Assembly: GCF_003315205.1 (NCBI RefSeq)
Contig: NZ_QNRR01000001.1
Span: 992,001 to 1,056,000 of the forward strand
DNA length: 64,000 nucleotides
Reading direction: 5' to 3'
Origin: Roseimicrobium gellanilyticum
Lineage (GTDB): Bacteria; Verrucomicrobiota; Verrucomicrobiia; Verrucomicrobiales; Verrucomicrobiaceae
Shown: positions 15,704 through 24,413 of the stretch, piece by piece
How positions within the stretch are numbered: the first letter of the stretch is position 1
Layout: each line of letters starts with the position of its first letter
Notes under the pieces: generated by a model
Seen by the model: the letters and a program-made list of their open reading frames with translations, nothing else
Told to the model about the DNA's origin: nothing
Database searches by the model: none
Position numbers and translations under genes: made by a program

Positions 15704-16876
15704 ATGAAGTTCCGCTTCACCCTGCCCCTCCTGGCGGTGGGTGCCATGCACTGCCTCCACGCCGGAGAGCCGGTGGTCACCACCTCAGGAAAGGACGCCA
15801 AGGCAGTCGCTCCCGCTGCCCCGAAGGAAGAGTTCATCTATGACAAGATCTGGGGCATGGCTGTGCTCTACAAGAACAAGGACAACCCTTACATCCAGGA
15901 ACTCAGTCTCGTGGGCCGCGAGCACATCGACTGGTTCTATTTTGATGCCGATCAGGGCCAGGATGACGATTGGGTGGTGCGCCGCACGCGCATCGGTCTC
16001 AAGGCGTTGATGTTTGAGAACATCACCGTGCATGTGGAAACGGATCTGAACCTGCAGAATCCCGATCCGATCTACACGAAGCTCACGGATGCCTATATCG
16101 CATGGGCGCCGAGCAAGGCTTTCAAGCTGACCGTGGGCAAGCAGAGCGCGAAGTTCACGCTGGAAGGCTGGACCTCCTCGAACCAGCTTCTCACCATCGA
16201 CCGGAGTGTCATCGGGACGAACATATGGTTCCCAGAGGAATACATGCCGGGCGTGAGCATCTCCGGTGAGGTGGGCAAGTGGCTCTACAGCGTTGGGTAT
16301 TACTCCTCCGGTGAAGCCACCCCTGAGTTTGGCGATTTCAACGCCGGCAGCTTCGGGCTGGTGAGCATTGGCTACAACTTTGCAGAAGCACTGGGGGCCG
16401 ACAAGGCCATCCTGCGCGCGGACTACCTGTATCAGGATCCCAATGCCGGCAATACATTCACCCGTCCCAACGAACAGGTGGGCTCGGTGAACTTCGTGTA
16501 TGAGAAGGGCCGATTCGGCCTGAGTGGAGACATGAGCGCCTCGGAGGGTTATCTGGGCCAGAAGGATCTCTTCGCACTGCAGATTCTCCCCAGCGTGTAC
16601 CTGAACAGTTCGAAGACGTTGCAGGGTGTCTTCCGCTACACCTACATGAACAGCGATGGCGACAACGGCATCCGCCTGGCTCGCTATGAGAACCGCATTG
16701 TGTCGGGCCGTGGGGACGAGTACAACGAATTCTACGCGGGTCTGAACTGGTACCTCTACGGTCACAAGCTGAAGCTTCAGACGGGTGTGCAGTATGCTAC
16801 CATGGATGACGCTGCTGACGATGGCGGCGAGTACGATGGCTGGGGGATCACCACCGGTCTGCGTATCAGCTGGTAA
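15704..16876 (+). CDS. OprP/OprO-like porin beside the pst operon
   Basis: Three hundred and ninety residues from ATG 15704, which begins a signal peptide (MKFRFTLPLLAVGAMHCLHA). The mature protein is an outer-membrane barrel whose strands end in WGITTGLRISW with a terminal aromatic residue. The sequence DDDWVVRRTRIGLKALMFENI and KLTVGKQSAKFTLEGWTSSN resemble the phosphate-selective porin family (PF07396). The divergent position next to pstS supports phosphate as solute. In Pseudomonas such porins are induced by phosphate starvation; here that is inferred from context only. A strong terminator follows at 16904. Confidence 0.82.
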   Translation: MKFRFTLPLLAVGAMHCLHAGEPVVTTSGKDAKAVAPAAPKEEFIYDKIWGMAVLYKNKDNPYIQELSLVGREHIDWFYFDADQGQDDDWVVRRTRIGLKALMFENITVHVETDLNLQNPDPIYTKLTDAYIAWAPSKAFKLTVGKQSAKFTLEGWTSSNQLLTIDRSVIGTNIWFPEEYMPGVSISGEVGKWLYSVGYYSSGEATPEFGDFNAGSFGLVSIGYNFAEALGADKAILRADYLYQDPNAGNTFTRPNEQVGSVNFVYEKGRFGLSGDMSASEGYLGQKDLFALQILPSVYLNSSKTLQGVFRYTYMNSDGDNGIRLARYENRIVSGRGDEYNEFYAGLNWYLYGHKLKLQTGVQYATMDDAADDGGEYDGWGITTGLRISW

Positions 16877-16903
16877 AGCCAGATTCCATTGACGATATCG
16901 AGG

Positions 16904-16933
16904 CAACGGGTGCACTATGAAGTGCACCCGTTG
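16904..16933 (+). terminator. Rho-independent-type terminator after the phosphate porin
   Basis: CAACGGGTGCACT-ATGA-AGTGCACCCGTTG is a perfect 13-bp stem with a tetraloop, 28 bp past the porin stop, followed by TGCGTTT. The ATG at 16917 lies in its loop, which argues against that codon as the start of the next gene. Confidence 0.7.
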
Positions 16934-16985
16934 TGCGTTTGGCACCGCCGTTGACGCTCCGGGTCGCGTATCGATCTGGTGCGTT

Positions 16986-18887
16986 ATGAATGAGAAAGCC
17001 GGAGCCGATCCACGCCCGAGACGCCGTCGCTGGCCCTGGGTGTTGCTGGTGCTTGTGCTCCTGCTTTGCGGAGGGCTGTGGGGTGCGTATGAGTGGGCCA
17101 CTGCGAAGGCGGTGGCCACATTGAACAGCCGCCTCGCAGAGAGGAGCTTGTACCTGAGCTACACCTCCGGCTCGTGGGTGCCGTGGAAGGGGCTGGGCTT
17201 GGAGAACATGGTGCTCTATCAGGATGAGGCCCGGACGAAGCCCCTCATCGCCCTCAGTAATCTGGACGTGGAGTTGCCCTGGCAGGAGATGGCGGCGCAT
17301 CACGAGTTCATCAGTCGATGGAAGCTGAGCGATGCCACCTTGGAACTGCACGATCCGAAGGGCAAGGTGACCCTCGAACATGTGAGTATGGAAGCCGTGG
17401 TGCGTGACGGTGTGATTGAGTACTCGCGGCTGGACCTGAAGAATGGTCCTCGCCTCTTTTCGTTTTCAGGGGCGATTCATCTGGGGAGCGACAAGGAGAA
17501 GGAAGAAAGTCCCAAGGAATTTGTGATGGATCTGGATCCGATGAGATCCATCCTGGACGCGCTCGATTTCAAGGAGGACGCGGGAGTGTTTCACATCAGC
17601 GGCAAGGTGTCCTTTGATGCACGCGAAACTCCCATGACGTGGAGTGCCGATCTCATCGGAGAGGGTGAGCATGTAATATGGCAGGGCGTGCCCATGCACA
17701 AGGCTGTGATGAAAGCTGCGATGTCGCAAAGTGGTTTCACGGGGACGTGCAGCATTGCCTTTGCGAAAGGAGGCACCGATTTGGATTTGGATCTCAAGGA
17801 TTGGAGGGACGCACCGATGAGCTTCTCAGGAAAGATCACCGACTCCGAAGGTCGCATCAATCAGTGCAAAGGCACCTACCGCGGGAAAGACGACGTCGTG
17901 GTGGTGGAGGAGATGCAGGGGAAGGCGAACATGCTGGAGTTCCTGGGGAACTTTCCAGCGATGAATGCGCAACTGCCCAAGGAGGTGCAGGTGCGTGCCT
18001 ATCCGGACATGGTGATGAAGAATCTCGTGTGGAAGACCAAAGAGGGCACGTGGACCATGAGCTCGCTCCATCTGAGGTCACCACTGGAATTGAGCGTGAA
18101 GGTGGAGGGGCATAGCCTGCCTGTGGATCAAGTGAAGGGAGAGGTGGCGTACACGGGTACTGCCTGGAAGTTTTCCGATATCAGCGCAAAGGTGTTGGGT
18201 GGCACCCTCTCTCTGCAGGGCATGCATGATGGCAAGGTGCTGCGCGATGCTACAGTCTCCGTGCAGAATGTGCGCATGGCGGATTTGGGGCCGTGGCTGG
18301 GTGAAAATGGCTCTTCCTTTGGGAAAGCGCTCGCTTCCTTGAGCTACAAAGGTGACTTCGCGGTGGAGCCGGAGCATCTCACGGGCTCAGGTTCGATTCA
18401 GATTGAGAATTCACCCACGGTGCATGTGCCATTGCTGGATGAGACGTATGCCCTGTTCGCGGCGTTGATTCCCGGACTGAAGCGTGAGTCGGGCAATGGT
18501 GAGATGAGCGGGCAGTTCACCAGCAAGCAGGGCGTGCTGACCTTTTCCAGCTTCAAGGCCAATGGCGGCTCCGTCACCGTGACCGGCTCAGGCACGGTGG
18601 ATCTGGTGAGACGCACGGTGGCTGCCACGGCTCAGGGGCGGTTGCGTGGCGTGGGTGGCGTCGTCACGGCGCCCATCAGCCGATTGATGGAAATGGAAGT
18701 GAGCGGTCCGCTGGATGACATCCGCGTGCGGCCTGCGGGGGATGGCTTGGTCGGCAACGTGGTGGATGGCACGGTGGATGTAGCGCGCGGTACGATCAAG
18801 GGTGCGACAAAAGTCACCGGCTCCGTGGTGAAGGAAGGTGTGAAGATTCCGTTCCGTGCGCTGAATTTGTTCCGGAAGAAGAAGTGA
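16986..18887 (+). CDS. AsmA-like membrane-anchored protein
   Basis: Six hundred and thirty-three residues from ATG 16986; an in-frame ATG at 16917 lies in a terminator loop and was rejected. A basic N-terminus (RPRRRRWPW) precedes a single membrane span (VLLVLVLLLCGGLWGAYEW), followed by a long repetitive beta-rich region. The C-terminal part (SGSIQIENSPTVHVPLL; LTFSSFKANGGSVTVTGSGTVDL; MEVSGPLDDIRVRP) is the pattern of AsmA/TamB-like bridge proteins. These span the periplasm and are thought to support lipid or outer-membrane protein transport. The gene stands alone between the pst and mod regions. A specific partner cannot be named. Confidence 0.75.
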   Translation: MNEKAGADPRPRRRRWPWVLLVLVLLLCGGLWGAYEWATAKAVATLNSRLAERSLYLSYTSGSWVPWKGLGLENMVLYQDEARTKPLIALSNLDVELPWQEMAAHHEFISRWKLSDATLELHDPKGKVTLEHVSMEAVVRDGVIEYSRLDLKNGPRLFSFSGAIHLGSDKEKEESPKEFVMDLDPMRSILDALDFKEDAGVFHISGKVSFDARETPMTWSADLIGEGEHVIWQGVPMHKAVMKAAMSQSGFTGTCSIAFAKGGTDLDLDLKDWRDAPMSFSGKITDSEGRINQCKGTYRGKDDVVVVEEMQGKANMLEFLGNFPAMNAQLPKEVQVRAYPDMVMKNLVWKTKEGTWTMSSLHLRSPLELSVKVEGHSLPVDQVKGEVAYTGTAWKFSDISAKVLGGTLSLQGMHDGKVLRDATVSVQNVRMADLGPWLGENGSSFGKALASLSYKGDFAVEPEHLTGSGSIQIENSPTVHVPLLDETYALFAALIPGLKRESGNGEMSGQFTSKQGVLTFSSFKANGGSVTVTGSGTVDLVRRTVAATAQGRLRGVGGVVTAPISRLMEMEVSGPLDDIRVRPAGDGLVGNVVDGTVDVARGTIKGATKVTGSVVKEGVKIPFRALNLFRKKK

Positions 18888-18921
18888 GGGTGATGCGGTG
18901 TCGTGGGAGGTGGAGGGTGAT

Positions 18922-19068
18922 CGGAATGGCCGCAAAGAACACAAAAAGGTGAGCTGATGGAATGCGGTTGGGCAGGTTCTTGTGCAGATGGCTTTTCAGC
19001 TCGGATGGACGTGCTACTTCACGGAAGGCACCTCAGTAAATCCTTTGCGTTCTTTTGCGGCTATTCCG
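18922..19068. repeat. MITE-like 147-bp element with inverted ends
   Basis: The left end (18922-18949, CGGAATGGCCGCAAAGAAC then A-rich) and the right end (19042-19068, CTTTGCGTTCTTTTGCGGC then TATTCCG) are inverted copies of each other. The same two ends bound the GxxExxY gene at 40696-41299, and both share CAGTAAA just inside the right end. This copy has no gene, so it looks like a non-autonomous relative. The right end supplies the TAG stop of modC (GGAATAGCC read on the minus strand). Confidence 0.65.
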
Positions 19069-19720
19069 AAAGGGTTGCTTGGGTGATGCGCCCTTCTTCC
19101 ACGGTGAGCACTTCATCGCAGATGGTCTGCAGTTCCTTCTGTGAATGGGTCACATAGATCATGGGAAGGTGCAGGTCCTCACGGATGCTGAGCAGGTAGG
19201 GAAGGATCTTTTCCTTCAGGCGAACGTCGAGGCTGGAGAGCGGTTCATCGAGCAGGAGAATTTGTGGTGAGGCGAGGAGGGCGCGACCGAGGGCAACGCG
19301 TTGTTTCTCACCACCGGAGAGGTTGTGCACGCGGCGGGTGAGGAGAGGTCGTATCTCCAGCAGGTCGATGACGTGATCTGCGTGGCTCGTGGCGGAGCCG
19401 TTGGGGCGATGGCCGTAGTACAGGTTCGCGCGTGTGCTGAGGTGGGGGAAGAGGGCGAGGTCTTGCGGTACATAGCCCACGCGGCGGAGCTCGGGAGCGA
19501 GGTTTACTCTGGCTGCGGTGTCGCACAGCACGTGATCATTCAGCACGATGCGTCCGGAGGCGGGGCGGCGCAGGCCGGCGATGATTTCGATGAGCGAGGT
19601 CTTGCCTGCACCTGAAGGGCCGCGAATGCCAGTGACCGGCGCGGTGAGGGTAAGGTCTGCTTTGAGCGAGAATTCGGACAGAGGCAGGCTGACGTTCTCG
19701 AGCTGGAGCTTCAGCGTCAT
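19061..19720 (-). CDS. modC: Molybdate ABC transporter ATPase, short form lacking TOBE domain
   Basis: A 219-residue ATPase with Walker A GPSGAGKT, Q-loop VPQDLALFPHLS, signature LSGGEKQR and Walker B LLLDEPLSSLD. Typical ModC proteins have about 350 residues with a C-terminal molybdate-binding mop/TOBE domain. This one stops right after the ATPase fold (LTVEEGRITQATLSE), so that domain is missing. The stop codon lies within the right end of a dispersed repeat (18922-19068), which raises the possibility that insertion truncated the gene; a naturally short form is equally possible. The start overlaps modB by 4 bp (19717-19720). Assignment to molybdate rests on modB and modA next to it. Confidence 0.85.
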   Translation of the reverse strand: MTLKLQLENVSLPLSEFSLKADLTLTAPVTGIRGPSGAGKTSLIEIIAGLRRPASGRIVLNDHVLCDTAARVNLAPELRRVGYVPQDLALFPHLSTRANLYYGHRPNGSATSHADHVIDLLEIRPLLTRRVHNLSGGEKQRVALGRALLASPQILLLDEPLSSLDVRLKEKILPYLLSIREDLHLPMIYVTHSQKELQTICDEVLTVEEGRITQATLSE

Positions 19721-20388
19721 GGCGCGCGCCTCCTGCGTGAAAGCGTTTCGCTAATCCATAGCGCGATGAAGGCCATGATGACGGCGACCACCAGTAGCTT
19801 CATGGCTTCATGGTCGTGCCCGGTCTGCACGTGCTGGTAGATGACGAGGGAGATGGTGGAGGTTTCTCCCTGAATGAAACCTGCCACCATGATGGTGGCG
19901 CCGAATTCGCCGAGCGCTCTCGCAAAGGCCAGCACCACCCCGGCGGCAAGTCCGCGACGCGCGAGAGGAAGCGTGATGGTCCAGAAGACGCGCCAGGGGC
20001 TCGCACCCAAGGTGCGTGCAATGCCTTCAAGCCGCACCGGTACTTCTTCAATCGCGGTGCGCAGGGAGCGCACCAGCAGAGGGAAGGACATCACCCCGAG
20101 CGCGATGAGCACGGCCTTCCATGTGAAAACGATGTCCACGTGGAAGCTCTCATGCAGCCAGCCTCCGATGGGGCCGCGGCGGCCGAGGAGTTTCAGCAGA
20201 ATCAAACCCGTGGCTACTGGAGGCAGCACCAGCGGCAGGGCCACGAAGGTCTCCACCAGAGACTTGCCGGGCCACTCTTTCCTCGCCAGCAACCACGCGA
20301 CCGCCACGCCGGGCGGCAGGATCAGCAGCACACTCAGGGCGGATACCCATGTAGTGAGCCAGATCGTCTGCCACTCTTCGGCGGTCAT
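19717..20388 (-). CDS. modB: Molybdate ABC transporter permease
   Basis: A 223-residue inner-membrane permease with about five spans and normal ModB length. LPLVLPPVATGLILLKLLGR and the coupling-loop region EGIARTLGASPWRVFWTITL are characteristic of ModB/CysT-type permeases. It channels oxyanions delivered by ModA and is driven by ModC. It overlaps modC by 4 bp (ATGA) and follows modA by 34 bp, in the order barrel-modA-modB-modC. Tungstate transport by the same system cannot be excluded. Confidence 0.9.
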   Translation of the reverse strand: MTAEEWQTIWLTTWVSALSVLLILPPGVAVAWLLARKEWPGKSLVETFVALPLVLPPVATGLILLKLLGRRGPIGGWLHESFHVDIVFTWKAVLIALGVMSFPLLVRSLRTAIEEVPVRLEGIARTLGASPWRVFWTITLPLARRGLAAGVVLAFARALGEFGATIMVAGFIQGETSTISLVIYQHVQTGHDHEAMKLLVVAVIMAFIALWISETLSRRRRAP

Positions 20389-20422
20389 GCAGTGTTACCC
20401 ATGGCGGTTGCCATGAGTGATT

Positions 20423-21208
20423 TCAAGCCTCGGGCAGTACCACGAAACCAAACTTCTCAAATACAGCCTTTGCTTCGGGGGTATCGAGGAAGTCCAGATA
20501 CGCCTTCGCAGCGTCCGCATGGGTTGAGCTTTTCAGTGCAGCCATGGGATAGGTGATGACGGGGCCTTCGCTGGCGGGCACTTCGAAGGCGATTTTCACC
20601 TTCTTCGAGATGGCCGCATCGGTCTTGTAGACGATGCCGGCGTCCACGTTGCCGGACTCCACGGCGGCGAGGCAGGCGCGCACGTTTTCCGTGGCGATGA
20701 CCTTGGACTCGATCTTGTCCCAGAGGCTCAGCTTGGTGAGCCACTCCTTGCCGTAGATGCCAGCAGGCACAGCCTTGGGATCGGCGAAGGCGATCTTGGC
20801 CACACTGGACTCGGCCAAGGTTTTGCCTCCAGCGATTTGCAGCTTGCTGTCGGATGGCACCACCACCACGAGGGCGTTGGAGAGCTGGTTCTCCTTCGTG
20901 GCCGCGTTCACCAGGCCTTTCTTTTCCAGGCCCTCCATCTTCGCCAGGTCGGCGGAGATGAAGACGTCCGAGGGAGCGCCTTCTTCAATCTGGCGGGCGA
21001 GCTGGCTGGAGGCACCGAGGTTCAGCTCGATCTTGCCGCCGGTCTTCTTCTCGTACAGGCCGTGAATCTTTTTCAGCGCGTCGGCGAGACTCGCTGCGGC
21101 GGAAACACGGAGGGTGGGAGTCTGGGCCTGCATGGTGGTAGTCGTGACCAGGGGCAGGAGGACGCCCGCGGCCAGGACGGCGCGGGAGAGGAAGGTCGAT
21201 CTATTCAT
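20423..21208 (-). CDS. modA: Molybdate-binding periplasmic protein
   Basis: Two hundred and sixty-one residues from ATG 21208; the open frame continues upstream without a plausible signal peptide, so this start was chosen. MNRSTFLSRAVLAAGVLLPL is the signal peptide. The mature part has LRVSAAASLADALKKI, with the oxyanion-binding Ser/Ala-rich loop, then LNLGASSQLARQIEEGAPSD and DAGIVYKTDA, which closely match ModA. It binds molybdate or tungstate in the periplasm. The gene lies 35 bp downstream of an outer-membrane barrel gene in the same operon. Confidence 0.92.
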   Translation of the reverse strand: MNRSTFLSRAVLAAGVLLPLVTTTTMQAQTPTLRVSAAASLADALKKIHGLYEKKTGGKIELNLGASSQLARQIEEGAPSDVFISADLAKMEGLEKKGLVNAATKENQLSNALVVVVPSDSKLQIAGGKTLAESSVAKIAFADPKAVPAGIYGKEWLTKLSLWDKIESKVIATENVRACLAAVESGNVDAGIVYKTDAAISKKVKIAFEVPASEGPVITYPMAALKSSTHADAAKAYLDFLDTPEAKAVFEKFGFVVLPEA

Positions 21209-21243
21209 AGGATGATATCGATCAAAGTGGAGGTTTCGCGTGG

Positions 21244-22695
21244 CTAGAAATTGAAGGTCGCCTGCACGTAGACCCAGTCCGCACCGGTCGTGCCGCCATT
21301 GGCCGGCACGCGGCCCACGGAGCTCTTGATATAGTCGCCGGGGAAGAAATGGCCATAGCCAACTTGCAGGTCGGACCATGGGGTGGGGGAGTAGCGCACA
21401 ATCAGGTCGATCTCGGAGCCCACGTAGGAGTCGAAGCTGGGGTTCCTGCCGTAGCCATTCGCATTGCGGCCGGAGCCGGATTCCGGGTAGAAGAAATCAT
21501 TCGTATCCGCCAGCCAGAAGAGCAGGTAGTCCAGGGAGACGGTGAGCTTTTTCGTGGGCTTGATGGAGAAGGAGACGCGCGGGCTGTTGGTGTTGCGCAG
21601 GCCCGTAAGGTCCATCAGACCGTAGAAGCGGTGGTTCGTGCCGAAGAGCTGCTCAAAGGTTTCCTGCTTCCCGTCGTTCGGGTCGCCGTCGCCGGAGCCA
21701 TAGTCATAACCCAAGCCGACGCGAGGCTTTCCCCACGCCTGGTCAAAGGTGTATCCGAAACTGCCGGTGATGGCATAGGATTGCAGGTCGAGTTCACGAC
21801 CGCCGCTCACCACATCACCAAACTGGCCTGCGCTTTCGAAGGTGAAGTCCCAGTTCCCAAATGCCTTCGGCAGCGACTTGATACGCACGCCGTAGGTGTA
21901 CACGTCACGCTCGGAAGGGCCGCCAATGCCCGGAGCAATGGCATTCGGAGAGCCGGAGTCCACATTACGCGCGAGGAAGAAGGCTTGTGTCTCCAGCGTG
22001 CTCACGATTTCCTGGGAGGAGGCGTAGATGCCGGAGAAGAGATCCTCGTCGTTGGATTCATTGAAGTAGTCGTCGCGGGGGATGACCACGTTCGAAGCAA
22101 AGAGGTCAATCCAGGTCGCCTTTCCCAGGCTCCAGCGCAGGTTCACCGCATCGAAGCTGCGGCCTGTATTGCTCCAGTCGCCAATGCCGATGAATCGTTC
22201 ATCGCCGTAGAGCATTTCCTGACGACCCACTTTCAAGATGAGCGGGAAGAGCTTCGGGTCACCGAGCTGGATGTAGGCCTGGTGGAGGTCGAACACGTCT
22301 TCATCCTGGCTGGGGTCACGCTCGTCAGAAGCAACCTGGGCGCCGCGGCCCTGCACGAAGACCTTCAGCCAGCTCTCCGGTTGCCAGCCCACGTGGACCT
22401 TCTCGCGGAAGAGGAAGTAGTCGTTGCTGTTGTTCTGCCCGCGGCTGATGAAGTCGCGGTTGGGGAAGGAGCCGGCATCGTCCCTCAACTCATAGCGGGT
22501 ACGGAACTGCACGCCGAGGTCCCACTCGCTGAAGGCGGGGGACTGGGTGCGCAGGTAGTCGTTGAGCAGACCGGCACTGACGGGCTCCTTCACGGGAGGA
22601 AGGACGGGAGCCTTGGGAGAAGCGGCGGGTTCACCTGCCCAGAGGCAGGTGGCGGAGAGCAGCAGGGCAGAGGCGCTGATTTTTAGGATCGTCAT
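21244..22695 (-). CDS. Alginate-export-family outer-membrane barrel heading the mod operon
   Basis: A 483-residue outer-membrane protein with signal peptide (MTILKISASALLLSATCLWA) and terminal aromatic residue (VQATFNF). The strand pattern and segments such as WDLGVQFRTRYELRDDAG, LGDPKLFPLILKVGRQEM and VNLRWSLGKATWIDLFASNV fit the alginate-export barrel family (PF13372). The family is large and often unrelated to alginate. No alginate genes are present, while modABC follows directly. The likely role is therefore passage of molybdate or a molybdate complex (inference). A ModE-like dyad lies 59 bp upstream of the start. Confidence 0.8.
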   Translation of the reverse strand: MTILKISASALLLSATCLWAGEPAASPKAPVLPPVKEPVSAGLLNDYLRTQSPAFSEWDLGVQFRTRYELRDDAGSFPNRDFISRGQNNSNDYFLFREKVHVGWQPESWLKVFVQGRGAQVASDERDPSQDEDVFDLHQAYIQLGDPKLFPLILKVGRQEMLYGDERFIGIGDWSNTGRSFDAVNLRWSLGKATWIDLFASNVVIPRDDYFNESNDEDLFSGIYASSQEIVSTLETQAFFLARNVDSGSPNAIAPGIGGPSERDVYTYGVRIKSLPKAFGNWDFTFESAGQFGDVVSGGRELDLQSYAITGSFGYTFDQAWGKPRVGLGYDYGSGDGDPNDGKQETFEQLFGTNHRFYGLMDLTGLRNTNSPRVSFSIKPTKKLTVSLDYLLFWLADTNDFFYPESGSGRNANGYGRNPSFDSYVGSEIDLIVRYSPTPWSDLQVGYGHFFPGDYIKSSVGRVPANGGTTGADWVYVQATFNF

Positions 22696-22753
22696 GATTG
22701 GGAGTCGATGGGTGCGTGTGCAATGAGAAGCGGGCAGGGTCGGATACGGCTTT

Positions 22754-22777
22754 CGATATACTCAGTCAAATATATCG
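22754..22777. promoter_or_regulatory. ModE-like operator upstream of the mod operon
   Basis: CGATATA-N10-TATATCG is a perfect inverted repeat 59 bp before the start of the barrel gene. It resembles ModE boxes, which have CG-N-TATA arms facing inward. A ModE-type wHTH gene lies at 23986-24372. Binding is inferred. Confidence 0.55.
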
Positions 22778-22863
22778 ATGGTGAATTGGGTTCATGGATG
22801 TCATGATGTGACGTCGTCAGCTCGCGCCCTTGCTCTCCGGATGCCTGGTGGCGACCCGGGGAG

Positions 22864-23886
22864 CTAGAAGGCCTTCCTTCCCGCGACGAAGTGCAGGCCC
22901 CGACCGATCAGTCCCAGTGACGGATTCCAAACGGAATAGACGTCCAGGTGGACGAGGCCAGCGCCGCGCAAAGCGTCCATCACGTCCCAGCCAAAGACCT
23001 GGTAGCAAAGACAACCGTCGGCATTGATGGGATCGCCATGATACTCTGGAGGCTGGTGATGGATGATTTCGCCTAGGGGTGACACCGTGGCCCGCACCAG
23101 CATCTTCGTGGCTGCGAGGTCGAATGGAAACGAAGCCCAGAACAGCCCGCCCGGTTTAAGGACCCTTGCAAACTCCCGGATGGCGGCACCCCAATCAGGC
23201 ACATGTTCCAGGACCTCAAAGGTGAGGAGCGCATCAAACGACTCGTCTTCGAAGGTCAGTGAGGTGACATCTTCATGGCGGATCCCCTGGGCGGATTCGC
23301 TGCCCTTTGAAGTGCCATCACTCAAGTATTCTGAGCCCATCGCGTCGGGATAGGCCTGTTTCAGCTGCTGGAAGAAAGCGGTGACCTGCTCAGTGGCATA
23401 GATCTTCGGTTTGGTATGGGGCGGTGCAACGTTCAGCAGAAACTGGAGGGCAGCCCTCAGTCTGGTATTGAGTCCGCAGGTCCGGCACTGCATTTTTTCT
23501 CGCCAGGCGGGTCCGCGCTCATCTGCCCACTGGGAGTCGACCTCAAAAACGGCATCTGCCCGGCACACGCCGCAGCGAGCGGACGTCCCAAAGCTGTCGC
23601 GCCTGGCCCATAGCGCCGCCTCAAACGCGCGCTCGGCCTCGTACTCCGCCTTGTGAAGGCGCTGATCCTCCCAGTAGTCCTCGTAACATGCGAATTTCTT
23701 CCACCCTGCTGTGGCCACTGGCTCCAGATGACCGAGGTGGCTTTGCAGGGACGCAATCTTCTCGCGGGCCCTGTCCCGTTGTTGGGCAGCCTTGTCCCGC
23801 TGGACTTTCAGGTTCGCCAGCTTGTCGGCTTCATCAGGCCGTGGGCGCTTGTCGTCTGCTGGCTTGGATGAGATTTTTCCAAACAT
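22864..23886 (-). CDS. SAM-dependent methyltransferase with coiled-coil N-terminus
   Basis: A 340-residue soluble protein. Residues about 20-55 are charged and helical (coiled-coil-like). A CxxC pair near residue 104 (CGVC) and a second at CRTCG near 134 could form a zinc ribbon. The rest is a class I methyltransferase of the type-11 kind: VTSLTFEDESFDALLTFEVLEHVPDW is the central motif, and EFARVLKPGGLFWASFPF the following strand. Motif I is weak. Proteins of this shape often sit in glycan or surface-sugar loci, but none is adjacent. The gene has no obvious tie to the mod genes that flank it. Confidence 0.75.
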   Translation of the reverse strand: MFGKISSKPADDKRPRPDEADKLANLKVQRDKAAQQRDRAREKIASLQSHLGHLEPVATAGWKKFACYEDYWEDQRLHKAEYEAERAFEAALWARRDSFGTSARCGVCRADAVFEVDSQWADERGPAWREKMQCRTCGLNTRLRAALQFLLNVAPPHTKPKIYATEQVTAFFQQLKQAYPDAMGSEYLSDGTSKGSESAQGIRHEDVTSLTFEDESFDALLTFEVLEHVPDWGAAIREFARVLKPGGLFWASFPFDLAATKMLVRATVSPLGEIIHHQPPEYHGDPINADGCLCYQVFGWDVMDALRGAGLVHLDVYSVWNPSLGLIGRGLHFVAGRKAF

Positions 23887-23985
23887 GAGTCACTCTGGAA
23901 GTGTTAGGAGACGGGCGACAGGGATGGGACCGCCTTTGAGAGAGCGCATTCCATGAGGGCCGCAGCCTGGCAAGCTCAGGAAGAT

Positions 23986-24372
23986 TCAAAGAGCGTTCCG
24001 CAGCCGCTTCCTGAGCTTGTCCCACGTGGTGCGCGTAGCCGCCAGGGTTTCTGCTTCCAGTTTCTGATAGAGGCTGAGCACTTCCTGCCCAGTCTCCGTG
24101 AGCGTGGCGCCTCCCTTTTCGCTGCCACCGCGGGAGGATGACACGAGCGGTTCGCGGAAACCTTCGTTCATGGCCTTCACATGGAGCCAGGCCCGATTGT
24201 AGGACATGTCCATGCGTCGCGCGGCTTCTGAAATGGAACCGGTCTCGGCAATGTGGCCCAGCAACTCCGCCTTGCCCGGACCGAGCACGAGGTCATCCCC
24301 ACGGTACATGCGGAAGCGCGGGTAGAGCCGCGGTTTCTTGGAGACGGAGGCGGATTTCTTTGCGGCAGCCAC
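23986..24372 (-). CDS. ModE-like winged-helix regulator lacking molybdate-binding domains
   Basis: A 128-residue protein from a GTG start. LGPGKAELLGHIAETGSISEAARRMDMSYNRAWLHVKAMNE is the winged-helix DNA-binding domain of the ModE/LysR-like family (positions about 30-70). SSSRGGSEKGGATLTETG is the wing and C-cap typical of ModE. The C-terminal molbindin repeats that sense molybdate in E. coli ModE are absent; short forms like this are common in other phyla. It probably controls the mod operon through the dyad at 22754. How molybdate would be sensed is unclear because the local modC also lacks its binding domain. Confidence 0.8.
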   Translation of the reverse strand: MAAAKKSASVSKKPRLYPRFRMYRGDDLVLGPGKAELLGHIAETGSISEAARRMDMSYNRAWLHVKAMNEGFREPLVSSSRGGSEKGGATLTETGQEVLSLYQKLEAETLAATRTTWDKLRKRLRNAL

Positions 24373-24413
24373 GGGACTTGGGTAAGGGGGGCAGGTAGCG
24401 GCCTGATATCCGG

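Noticed and set aside
16917-16985. ATG at 16917 as start of the AsmA-like protein.
   Set aside because: This ATG is the loop of a perfect 13-bp terminator hairpin; the ATG at 16986 precedes the basic patch and membrane span directly.
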